A stretch of 64,000 bases of DNA from Spirosoma endbachense (lineage in GTDB: Bacteria; Bacteroidota; Bacteroidia; Cytophagales; Spirosomataceae): contig NZ_CP045997.1 of the NCBI RefSeq assembly GCF_010233585.1, forward strand, positions 7,878,153 to 7,942,152. Direction: 5' to 3'. Below are positions 26,743-35,427 of the stretch, piece after piece; position 1 is the stretch's first letter; every line of letters begins with the position of its first letter. The notes below the pieces were generated by a model. The model worked only from the letters and a program-made list of their open reading frames with translations, had not been told where the DNA came from and made no database searches. The position numbers and the translations under genes are program-made.

Positions 26743-28329
26743 ATGCTCTATCTGCTATCGCTCTGTATTGGATTGCTGCTGGTTGTCTGTTTACTCATTA
26801 CGCTGAGTCAACGGCTTCGGATCGCATATCCAATTCTTCTCGTTCTGGGTGGTCTGGTTATTAGTTTTATTCCGGGTTTGCCTCATGGAACGGTTAATCC
26901 TGAGCTCATCTTTACTATTTTTCTGCCTCCGCTACTTTGTGAAGCTGCCTGGTTTACGTCCTGGAAAGATTTCTGGCGATGGCGACGCATCATTGGTTTT
27001 CTGGCAATCGGTCTGGTTTTTCTGACTGCCAGCGGGGTCGCCTATGCATCACTGGCTCTGATTCCTGGTTTCACGCTCGCGTTAGGCTTTTTACTGGGTG
27101 GTATTGTATCGCCACCCGATGCGGTAGCGGCTACGTCTATCCTGCGGAACCTATCGCTACCCCGTCGGCTGACCGCCATTCTGGAAGGCGAAAGCCTGAT
27201 TAATGATGCCAGTAGTCTAATCGTTTTTCAGTTTGCGCTGGCCGCGGTGCAGTCGGGTATCTTTATTTGGTATGAAGCTCTGGCCAGTTTTCTTTTCGTT
27301 ACCGGATTGGGGATAGGAGCCGGACTACTGGTAGCCCTGGGCTTTTATATGGTCTATAAGTGGCAGGTGATAACGCCCGGCACCCATACGGTTCTGACGC
27401 TGATAACCCCTTATGTGATGTATGTGCTGGCCGAAGTCATTCACGGCTCAGGGGTGATCGCCGTCGTTAGCGGTACGTTATGGCTTTCGTATCAAAGCAA
27501 TCGCGTCTTTATTTCCCACAACCGTCAACAGGCCAGAAGTACCTGGAATACAGTCGGTTTCGTTTTAAACGGGACGGTCTTCCTGCTGATTGGTTTGCAA
27601 CTGCCCCTCATCAGTAAAGCCCTGGATGAGTATTCTTTATACCAGGCCGTTCGCTACGGGCTATTGATTAGTCTGGTGGTGATTGGTATTCGGCTGGTTG
27701 TAACGCTACTAGTTTCTCCCTTCACGCACTTCATCAGCCGATTCATCACCGTTGCGGATAAACGGTTATACTGGCGCGGGCCTTTTGTTCTGGGTTATGC
27801 GGGCATGCGGGGCGTCGTTTCATTAGCTGCGGCCCTGTCGATTCCGGTGATTAGCCGTAGTGGGCAACCTTTTCCGCAACGGAATTTACTGTTGATCATA
27901 ACGTTTATTGTTATTCTGGTTACGCTTGTGGGCCAGGGGTTGACGCTACCCTTGGTGATTCGTTGGCTGGGTATTAAAGATCCGGATCATCTGCGGCCCA
28001 AACCCGAACAACGGGCTATTGTACACCGGCATCTCGCCATGGCAGCTTTAGGTCGCTTAAGCGATGTTTATTCGCTTCAAATCCAACGCAATGCCCTGGT
28101 TTCTCAACTCCAGCAGGAAGTAGAGCGTACCACTAAACTGGCTACTCATCCGGGAGAGACCGATACCAGTAACCAGGTCCATGATAAGGCAGAAGTTCAC
28201 CGGATACGGCTGGACTTACTTCAGATACAGCGTCAGAAGCTAACCCAGCTCCGTCACCTGAAGGATTATGATGAAGAGGTTATTCGCTACTGGGAAGAAC
28301 AATTGGATCTGGAGGAGCAACGACTGTAG
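26743..28329 (+). CDS. Na+/H+ antiporter, CPA1 (NhaP/NHE-like) family
   Basis: A 528-residue membrane protein with about twelve transmembrane segments, exchanging Na+ (or K+) for H+ across the cytoplasmic membrane. CPA1 signatures are GGIVSPPDAVAATSILR and EGESLINDASSLIVFQFAL, the second with the ion-binding Asn-Asp pair; GYAGMRGVVSLAAALSIP is the conserved later helix. The C-terminal ~110 residues are a cytosolic, helical, charged tail (QLQQEVERTTK...). The gene is alone, with a palindrome upstream. Confidence 0.95.
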   Translation: MLYLLSLCIGLLLVVCLLITLSQRLRIAYPILLVLGGLVISFIPGLPHGTVNPELIFTIFLPPLLCEAAWFTSWKDFWRWRRIIGFLAIGLVFLTASGVAYASLALIPGFTLALGFLLGGIVSPPDAVAATSILRNLSLPRRLTAILEGESLINDASSLIVFQFALAAVQSGIFIWYEALASFLFVTGLGIGAGLLVALGFYMVYKWQVITPGTHTVLTLITPYVMYVLAEVIHGSGVIAVVSGTLWLSYQSNRVFISHNRQQARSTWNTVGFVLNGTVFLLIGLQLPLISKALDEYSLYQAVRYGLLISLVVIGIRLVVTLLVSPFTHFISRFITVADKRLYWRGPFVLGYAGMRGVVSLAAALSIPVISRSGQPFPQRNLLLIITFIVILVTLVGQGLTLPLVIRWLGIKDPDHLRPKPEQRAIVHRHLAMAALGRLSDVYSLQIQRNALVSQLQQEVERTTKLATHPGETDTSNQVHDKAEVHRIRLDLLQIQRQKLTQLRHLKDYDEEVIRYWEEQLDLEEQRL

Positions 28330-28572
28330 AATCAATCTACATGACCGACCCCATCTTTTAATTTTATATACTTTTTGACCTTTATACAGGCAATCCCCCA
28401 AATACCCGGTTTGTCAACCTGGAACTAGTGTGCCCTGTGCAGAAGTAGACAAAACCTATTGATTTATAGGATATTCGCTCACTTTGGGCCTATTTTTGCT
28501 AAGGGTGGAGAACGTGTCTTTTACGCGCGGGTATGGTTCAGAAATTGACTTATTATTCAAAGTGGGATTGAC

Positions 28573-30846
28573 ATGAAATCAAAGAAACTAATACTCATTC
28601 TGGCCATTACAATTGTATCGGCCTACCAAGGGTACGCTCAGTCAATTTCCCCAAAGATTGATAGCTTACGAAAGCTGCTAAAGGTTAGCCGGGCTGACAC
28701 TAATCGGGTTAAACTCCTCTTATCAATAAGCAGACTTTATAGTGATTTAGAGTATAGTGATGCCGGCAAGCCGGACTCCACTTTACGATTTAGCCGTCAG
28801 GCATATGCACTCAGCCGTTCGTTGAAATATGCGCGGGGGTGGGCAAGAAGCTATATAACCGTAGCTAATGGGTACCGGCAAAAAGGTAACATTCCACAAA
28901 GTCGTCGATTTGCTCTACGCGCGGTTGACTTATGCAACCGATACGGTTCAGCCGATGACCGGGCAGATGCCTACGTCGCCCTTTCTTTTACTTATACGAT
29001 TGAAGGTGAAGATCTTAACCAGAAAATTGAACATTATAAAAAAATTATTCCACTTCTTCAGCAAGTTGGTGATAAGCAGAAACTGGCCGGAGCACTTCGA
29101 TATCGGGGCGATTTATATCAGATAAGAGATGATTACACGGAATCATTACGGGATTTAAAAAGTGCATTAACGCTCTACAAGTCTATTGGCTTTAAGCGTC
29201 TGGATCAGGTATATGATCTTATTGGGCTCGTTTCAGGGCGCACCGGCCACTACCAACAGGCTATACAATATGGTTTATTGGCCCTGAAAACAGCCAGAGA
29301 ATGCAACGACAGTAGTTTGCTAGGCACCTATTATAATCGGGTAGGATTGGTTTATGATGCACTCAGGCAATTTGAAACGGCAAAATTATATTTTCACAAA
29401 GCACTTCTTATCGCCCAGAAACATAAGGATAAATCATCAGAACTGATAATATCCTTAAATTTAGTAGCTAGTTACTACCAATTAAGTCAATATGGGCAAG
29501 GAATAACGCTGCTTAAAAAAATATCAAAATCCAATCTTCCTGTCGATAATTCAAGCAAAATCTTCATAGAGGTTAGCTACCTCCAAATGTATACTAAAAC
29601 AAATCAGGTGCTTCAAGCCAGGCAACATTGTACACGACTCTTAAAACTTTCCGAAAGCTTAGACTCATCCTCTATAAGTTGGAGATACATTTATGATGCT
29701 ATTATTCCTTTTTATTTGGTAACTAAACAATATAAGCTTGCTCAACAACTATTGCTACTGGACTCAAATTATTTAGTAATTGAAAAACCCAGTCTTTCTT
29801 ATTTTTCTGCCAATCAACTAAATTGGTTCAAGCTGGATTCTGCACTGGCTGACTATTCATCAGCCATTCGTCATTATCGATTGTATCGAGATTTTAAAGA
29901 TTCACTTACCAGGCAAATTACCAGCAAACAAATAAAGGAATTAGATTTACAGTATAGAACCGAAGAGAAAGAAAACAACATACTTCAACTTCAGCATCAA
30001 ACTAAGATACAAGAGGCAGAGTTAAGAACGGCACAACTTACTCGTAACTTTAGTATTTCCAGTGCCATTCTATTAGTATTACTCTTGGGGCTAGGATTTA
30101 ATCAGTACCGTTTAAAACAACGCAGCTCGCAAATTCTGGAGGCCAAACAACTGGTAATTGATCAGAAAAATCAATCTCTGGAACAAGTGCTAAGCCAAAA
30201 AGAAGAATTATTGATAGAAAAAGATTGGATGCTCAGAGAGATCCACCACCGGGTCAAGAATAATCTCCAGATTATCACCTCCCTGCTCGATTCCCAGGCC
30301 ATCTTCCTCGAAGACAGGGCCGCCCTCTCAGCCATCCGCGAAAGCCAGAACCGCGTGCAGTCCATGGCCCTGATTCATCAAAAACTCTATCAGTCTGACC
30401 GACTCTCGGTGATTCCCATGGCCGACTACGTGACCGAAATTGTGGACTACCTCATCGACTCATTTGACCGCCAGGACACGGTGCAGAAGCAGATTGACAT
30501 CACCCCCCTGGAGCTGGATGCGACGCTGGCCGTTCCAATTGGCTTAATCCTCAACGAAGTGGTGACCAACTCCCTGAAGTATGCCTTCCCCAACAACCGG
30601 CCAGGGCTCATTAGCATCGAACTGAAGAAACTGGCGGGACAACACTACCAGTTGCTAATGGTTGATAACGGGATTGGCTTACCCACTGACTTCGATCCTG
30701 GTCAGAGTCGGAGCCTGGGTATGAGCCTGATTAATGGGCTGAGTCATCAGATCGACGGGGATCTTCACATTAGTCAGAATAACGGAGTTCGATTTAGGCT
30801 TAACTTTTCGCTGGATAAAATGGTGAAAGAGTCTGAAGTCAGTTAG
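28573..30846 (+). CDS. TPR sensor histidine kinase, HisKA_2 type (paralogue 1)
   Basis: A 757-residue kinase. A signal peptide is followed by periplasmic TPR-like helical repeats (residues ~25-450), a coiled coil, one membrane helix (ISSAILLVLLLGLGFNQYRL), then the dimerisation domain with phospho-acceptor His in EIHHRVKNNLQIITSLL and an HATPase_c domain with NEVVTNSLKYAF and DNGIGLP. It belongs to the same paralogue family as the three kinases at 45033-52200. Its codon use becomes noticeably GC-richer in the kinase part (after nt 30240) than in the TPR part, hinting at gene conversion. A single-domain response regulator follows 389 bp later. Confidence 0.94.
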   Translation: MKSKKLILILAITIVSAYQGYAQSISPKIDSLRKLLKVSRADTNRVKLLLSISRLYSDLEYSDAGKPDSTLRFSRQAYALSRSLKYARGWARSYITVANGYRQKGNIPQSRRFALRAVDLCNRYGSADDRADAYVALSFTYTIEGEDLNQKIEHYKKIIPLLQQVGDKQKLAGALRYRGDLYQIRDDYTESLRDLKSALTLYKSIGFKRLDQVYDLIGLVSGRTGHYQQAIQYGLLALKTARECNDSSLLGTYYNRVGLVYDALRQFETAKLYFHKALLIAQKHKDKSSELIISLNLVASYYQLSQYGQGITLLKKISKSNLPVDNSSKIFIEVSYLQMYTKTNQVLQARQHCTRLLKLSESLDSSSISWRYIYDAIIPFYLVTKQYKLAQQLLLLDSNYLVIEKPSLSYFSANQLNWFKLDSALADYSSAIRHYRLYRDFKDSLTRQITSKQIKELDLQYRTEEKENNILQLQHQTKIQEAELRTAQLTRNFSISSAILLVLLLGLGFNQYRLKQRSSQILEAKQLVIDQKNQSLEQVLSQKEELLIEKDWMLREIHHRVKNNLQIITSLLDSQAIFLEDRAALSAIRESQNRVQSMALIHQKLYQSDRLSVIPMADYVTEIVDYLIDSFDRQDTVQKQIDITPLELDATLAVPIGLILNEVVTNSLKYAFPNNRPGLISIELKKLAGQHYQLLMVDNGIGLPTDFDPGQSRSLGMSLINGLSHQIDGDLHISQNNGVRFRLNFSLDKMVKESEVS

Positions 30847-31234
30847 GCCGGCATTATAAACGAATTGATCGGCTGTGACTATTTTGTAGGAACTCCACAG
30901 ATTTCTATCAAATTTTGGAGTTATCCAATTTCGTTTAGCCGCCCGTTGGGCTTATTTATTGGCTTTAGGTGGCATCAGAGCCGATTAAAGCGCATATCAT
31001 CTGGTCCGACCATTCTGGCACAGCTTTTGGCATACTATTTCAGTAATTCACTATTTACCGTACTGAAAAAGTCAAGAAAAGTAATAAGCTAACCAGAAGG
31101 ATCGGAGTCATCACCTGAACACACTAACACCGAAACGGTAGCTTTATCACACTTACTGTTTGAGGTAACTATAGTATTGGATGGACACGCGACTGTTTGT
31201 AAGCTTCCCATTATGACTCTCCGCACTCTCGAAG
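30847..31234. other. 388-bp gap between kinase and response regulator
   Basis: A 75-codon frame (30865-31092) exists but has an improbable composition and no recognisable similarity, so it is not called. No hairpin or operator stands out. The gap makes co-transcription of kinase and regulator uncertain. Confidence 0.35.
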
Positions 31235-31633
31235 ATGACTCACCAACCAACGCCCACTGTCCTGGTCGTGGACGACGATGAAGATGACCGTTACCTGCTT
31301 CAACAGGCCTTTGAAGCCGTCTTTCCCTCTGTCAGAGTACTTTATATGGCCAGTGGTGAAGAAGCTTCGACCTATCTTGGTACTTGCAACAGGTCGCCCG
31401 AGCTTCTGATTACAGATTTGAATATGCCCATCCTGTCAGGCCATGAGCTAATAAAGCAAATTCGACAGGCTAATCAACATCGAGCCCTACCGATTGTGGT
31501 GCTGTCAACGTCGTCGGCATCGGTTGATCGAGATCGATGCTATGGAGCGGGAGCGAATGCTTTTCTTAGCAAACCCATGACGATGCTCGACATCGTCAAT
31601 CAAGTTCGACTTATTGGTCGGCTGTGGCTTTGA
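31235..31633 (+). CDS. Single-domain response regulator (CheY-like receiver)
   Basis: A 132-residue receiver without an output domain. The acidic pocket is VVDDDEDD, the phospho-acceptor Asp is in LLITDLNMP, the switch Thr/Ser in VLSTSS and the Lys in LSKP. Such Rcp/Spo0F-like receivers pass phosphate in relays. Its location after a hybrid-free kinase suggests it may accept phosphate from the kinase at 28573-30846. Confidence 0.92.
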   Translation: MTHQPTPTVLVVDDDEDDRYLLQQAFEAVFPSVRVLYMASGEEASTYLGTCNRSPELLITDLNMPILSGHELIKQIRQANQHRALPIVVLSTSSASVDRDRCYGAGANAFLSKPMTMLDIVNQVRLIGRLWL

Positions 31634-31687
31634 GAAAGGCCGCTACGTTGGTATCAAATTAATAAAGACGTCTAAACAAATGGAGTC

Positions 31688-31981
31688 ATGTCTCAACCAA
31701 CACTATACCAGGACGTATATTTCCTTATCCTGGAAGAAGAAGGTTATGAGTATTTAATCTGCCTGCATGCCAATCTCACCCGACAGCGGTCGTCAGCTGG
31801 GTGTTATATAGCTCATGTGGTAGAGCCTACCAGCAATGAGGTGATATTTTTTGACTGTGCTGATGAACTCAGCAAGCTCCGTCAGCAATTGGATGAAATG
31901 CTTGAGCGAGTGGGCCAACTCGTCTTTTGCTATCGGGATTGTTCCTGCTTTCAATTTGAATGGTACCCCTCCTTGAACTAG
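31688..31981 (+). CDS. Small hypothetical protein
   Basis: A 97-residue protein with even composition and well-formed alternation of strands and a helix (DVYFLILEEEGYEYLICLH, ELSKLRQQLDEMLERVG). Four Cys residues occur but no metal motif. It is 54 bp after the response regulator and probably shares its transcript. No family recognised. Confidence 0.65.
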   Translation: MSQPTLYQDVYFLILEEEGYEYLICLHANLTRQRSSAGCYIAHVVEPTSNEVIFFDCADELSKLRQQLDEMLERVGQLVFCYRDCSCFQFEWYPSLN

Positions 31982-32065
31982 AGGCTTGTCGGTCCCATGA
32001 CGGACTAACTACAAATGGAGGTACATTATTTCATAACTGTTTATTACGCAAAACGCAGACTTCCC

Positions 32066-32239
32066 ATGAACTTATCTTTTTCCATATCGACAGTCGGTCG
32101 CACGCATCACCACATTAGCTTTTCGAACGAGCCACCCGAAGAGGGTGCTCAACCATCTGTAGATGACAGTTCGGACGAGGGTGATGAATATCTTGATGAT
32201 GCCCTGCGAATGACAGAACAGACCTTCGATCGAGAATAA
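32066..32239 (+). CDS. Small acidic hypothetical protein
   Basis: About 57 residues from ATG 32066; an earlier in-frame ATG at 32015 is possible. The sequence is acidic and likely disordered (EEGAQPSVDDSSDEGDEYLD). It follows the previous small gene by 84 bp. Whether it is expressed cannot be told. Confidence 0.4.
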   Translation: MNLSFSISTVGRTHHHISFSNEPPEEGAQPSVDDSSDEGDEYLDDALRMTEQTFDRE

Positions 32240-32338
32240 ACTAGTCAATTTGTATTTAAGCTACTGAACTTAGTAGACCTTTAATCGTAGATTGATGTAA
32301 CCAGTTGTTGAAAAGCGCTAACGGGGTCCATAAATTAT

Positions 32339-32358
32339 TCGGACGTTTAATTGAACGG
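32339..32358 (+). repeat. Partial dispersed repeat copy
   Basis: TCGGACGTTTAATTGAACGG matches the inner part of the repeats at 37223-37262 and 58723-58761 (GACGTTTA-TGAACG). The outer GTGTCTTGTCC part is missing. It is probably a remnant of the same element. Confidence 0.4.
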
Positions 32359-32445
32359 TATCAGGGTGGGAAAGAGAAATCAGTAGAATAAATCAATAGT
32401 AATGATTGTCAAGTCAATCTGAAGACTGCCAAATCGACTTATTTA

Positions 32446-33756
32446 TCAATCGTTAATCGCCTGATAGACCAATGGCTTAAAGACTTTATCTGTAGTAGCC
32501 ACGTATGGCCCCCACATTTGCCGGTAAATCAATACTAGCATATCCTCTTTAGGATCAACCCAATACGAGGTGGAAAACACCCCACCCCAGGAATAAGTAC
32601 CCGCCTGACTGGGCGTAAACCGGCTTCCATTTTCAGAAATAACCAAAAAACCAAACCCGAATTTATTGTCGGCGGCATGATCACCTACATTGGGACTCAG
32701 GTCGCCAATTTGATTCATCGTCATTAGGCGCACTGTGTTGCGAGCCAACAGACGCACGCCATTGTATTGCCCACCATTTAACAACATCTGTAGAAAAATA
32801 GCGTAATCATAAAGGGTAGTTGACAAACCGCCACCCCCTGAAAAATACCCATGTTTCTGGAGTGGGTAATTCATCTTGAGTGCGCCACCAAAAACCGAGT
32901 TCTGCTTTTGTATTCGCCCGGTAGAATCGCCCAGAAAAAAATTGACCAGTCGATGGGCCTTTTCGGGTGGCACGTTAAAATAAGTGTCTTTCATCCCAAG
33001 GGGCTCACATATCCGTTTCCGGAAATAATCCTCAAGGGATAAGCCTGACCACTTCTCAATTAAATACCCTAATACGTCCATATTTAACCCATACTTCCAT
33101 TGTTGTCCGGGTTGAAAAAAAAGCGGCAAACTGCCCAAACGAGTCATGGCCTCGGCGAGTGTTTGCCCGTTGACCTCGACGCCAACCCCTCCTGTCATAT
33201 GGCTTTTCGCATAAATGGCCATTTCGGATGGAGTACCGATTCCTGGGTAACCCAAGCCCGAGGTATGGGTTAGCAAATCGCGAATGGTGACCGCTCGTTT
33301 AGCCGGAACGGTGGTGTAGGTGGTGTCTTTGAGGTTGAAGGTAGCCAGCACGTTTTGATTGGCAAAAGTAGGAATGAATCTGGAAACTGGATCATCCAGC
33401 GAAAATTTCCCTTCTTCCCACAGCATCATGACGGCCACTGTCGTAAGCGCTTTTGTTTGGGAGGCTACCCGAAAAATGCCGGTTTTGTCCAGCGGAGCTT
33501 TCGTATCTGGATCATTGTATCCACGCGCCTTGTAAAAAACAATTTTGCCATGACGGGCTATCAGGACCACAGTACCATTAACCCATTTCTGTTGGACCCA
33601 ATCCTGCATGTTTGCGTCCAATCGGGCTAGTCTGGCAGGGGAAAACCCGGCGGCTTCAGGAGCTGCTTCTGTTAGGATTTTTGCTTTTGATTGGGCATTC
33701 GTTTCGGAAAGGGTACACGAAATCAGAATTAATAGGGCGATTTGATAACGGTTCAT
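32446..33756 (-). CDS. Serine hydrolase, beta-lactamase class C family
   Basis: About 436 residues from 33756 (MNRYQIALLILISCTLS, signal peptide). SxxK is SQTK in ASQTKALTTVAV, a Tyr-x-Asn-like motif lies in KYGLNMDVLGYL, and a WGGVFSTSYWVD segment replaces KTG. It resembles the serine hydrolase at 1490-2809. Convergent or tail-to-tail relations: it shares orientation with the MFS gene upstream (gap ~80 bp), so the pair may be one transcript. Confidence 0.9.
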   Translation of the reverse strand: MNRYQIALLILISCTLSETNAQSKAKILTEAAPEAAGFSPARLARLDANMQDWVQQKWVNGTVVLIARHGKIVFYKARGYNDPDTKAPLDKTGIFRVASQTKALTTVAVMMLWEEGKFSLDDPVSRFIPTFANQNVLATFNLKDTTYTTVPAKRAVTIRDLLTHTSGLGYPGIGTPSEMAIYAKSHMTGGVGVEVNGQTLAEAMTRLGSLPLFFQPGQQWKYGLNMDVLGYLIEKWSGLSLEDYFRKRICEPLGMKDTYFNVPPEKAHRLVNFFLGDSTGRIQKQNSVFGGALKMNYPLQKHGYFSGGGGLSTTLYDYAIFLQMLLNGGQYNGVRLLARNTVRLMTMNQIGDLSPNVGDHAADNKFGFGFLVISENGSRFTPSQAGTYSWGGVFSTSYWVDPKEDMLVLIYRQMWGPYVATTDKVFKPLVYQAIND

Positions 33757-33836
33757 GGCAGGTGGAGATATCAACTAAAGAAATTTCGAAAAGCGTTTGA
33801 ATCAGGGGAATAATTTACCAAAATTGATTTGACAGT

Positions 33837-35126
33837 TCAACTCCTCAACTGTAGATCAGCCGTCAGCTTTCTGGCAGCAATCAAAAAAAGCGTAGTCGAT
33901 CCAAAACTGATCATAATTACAATCGACATGGCCCATCGAAGCGACTCAACACCCAGAGACGGAGCGAGCCAATCGCTGACCATTCCGACAGTTAAGGGCC
34001 CAAAGCCCAACCCAACCAGATTAAGTACAAAAAATAGGATTGCGGACGTAAGCGAACGCATCGATGAGGGCACAAGGCTGTGAGAAACGGCAATCGACGG
34101 ACCTAAATAAAGACTTTGAAGAGCCGCCGTTAACCCCAGGCAGACCAACGCAAAGGTCGTATTCTGTAGAAAAAGGGCACCTGTTGCACAAGGAATAGAG
34201 ATGATAATGGCGTATGCTGGAATTCTCAAGTACTGTCGCTGATCTATTTTTCCGAAATGATCGGTTAATAACCCACCGGCATACGAACCAATTGCTCCGC
34301 CAATGCCGAAGAGTGGACCGAGTAAAGCACCTATTTCTGCATTTTTCATTCCATGAAGCCTGGCTAGAAAAGAAGGAGCCCAGTTGTTCACTCCATACAG
34401 GCAAAAGACATGTAGCCCGGTAGCCAACGCCAGATAAACAAAGGATTTGGTGGCATACAATCGCTTTAACACCTCTCGCAATGAAGGCGACTCGATTGCC
34501 AATGTTGTATTCACATCGGTCGCCCCGCGCCGAGGCTCTTTCACCAATACATAAAACAGCAACGAAAAAATAACTCCCGGTATACCCACCACAAAAAATG
34601 CGGTTCGCCAGCCAAGATGTTGATTCAAATAACCACCCATTAAATAGCCCACCAATATCCCGAAATAAATGCCTGTCGAGTAGATCGAAAGCGCAGTAGC
34701 CCGTTTTTCAGGCGGGAAGTAATCCGACAGCATGGCATGAGCCGGAGGGCTTCCTCCAGCTTCCCCAATTCCCACGCCGATACGGGCCAATAGCAGTTGA
34801 CCGAAATTTCGCACCAGACCCGAACTGGCGGTCATTAAGCTCCAGATGCCCAGGGAAGCGGCCACAATATTTCGCCGGTTTGATTTGTCGGCAAAACGAG
34901 CAATGGGAATGCCCAGGGTAACGTAAAATAAGGCAAACGTAAAGCCGGAGAGCATGCCAAGCTGGGTATCGGATAGATGTAACTCGTTCTTTATCGACTC
35001 CTGGAGGATGACCAGGAGTTGCCGGTCGACAAAGTTGAAGACGTAAACCAGGGTCAACATCACCAGGACATAATTCCGGTACTGGCTACTTACTTCCTCA
35101 TTAACAGTGGTTTCTCTAGCTTGCAT
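33837..35126 (-). CDS. MFS transporter, spinster-like
   Basis: A 429-residue major facilitator with about twelve membrane helices. The opening YVLVMLTLVYVFNFVDRQLL, the loop DTQLGMLSGF and RFADKSNRR (motif A) are typical of the spinster/hexuronate group. It is transcribed away from the sulfatase gene and precedes the serine hydrolase. The substrate is unknown; relatives move lipids or organic acids. Confidence 0.92.
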   Translation of the reverse strand: MQARETTVNEEVSSQYRNYVLVMLTLVYVFNFVDRQLLVILQESIKNELHLSDTQLGMLSGFTFALFYVTLGIPIARFADKSNRRNIVAASLGIWSLMTASSGLVRNFGQLLLARIGVGIGEAGGSPPAHAMLSDYFPPEKRATALSIYSTGIYFGILVGYLMGGYLNQHLGWRTAFFVVGIPGVIFSLLFYVLVKEPRRGATDVNTTLAIESPSLREVLKRLYATKSFVYLALATGLHVFCLYGVNNWAPSFLARLHGMKNAEIGALLGPLFGIGGAIGSYAGGLLTDHFGKIDQRQYLRIPAYAIIISIPCATGALFLQNTTFALVCLGLTAALQSLYLGPSIAVSHSLVPSSMRSLTSAILFFVLNLVGLGFGPLTVGMVSDWLAPSLGVESLRWAMSIVIMISFGSTTLFLIAARKLTADLQLRS

Positions 35127-35427
35127 TTAGGCGTTAATTGGAGGGTAGTGTAGCGCTAAAAAGAATTAAATACCAGGGAAATACTTTGTTCGTTGATGTT
35201 ACCCAGCCAATCATTGAATTTTACGACAAGATAGCCGACGTCGTTCCTGGTTAACAGGCTAAGGACAAATGCGCCAGTAACCCATTTAGACAGTATTGCC
35301 CGAAAAATTACCGACGTTTTACTGAACAGTTTCCAGTAGGGAAAGAGCCTAGTCTCTTTTATTAACGGGCAAACCCTGGCCTTCGAATCGTCGTGAACCG
35401 GCTTGGCTCCACTATTACTTTTTAGCG
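35127..35427. other. 301-bp divergent intergenic region
   Basis: Lies between the divergent MFS and sulfatase genes and must hold both promoters. The only structure seen is a short inverted repeat AAAGAGCCTAGTCTCTTT near 35341-35358. No repeat copy and no operator of the two families described elsewhere. Confidence 0.4.

Noticed and set aside
30865..31092. A 75-codon + strand frame after the first kinase
   Set aside because: Residue composition is unlike its neighbours, no similarity recognised and no suitable ribosome-binding site.
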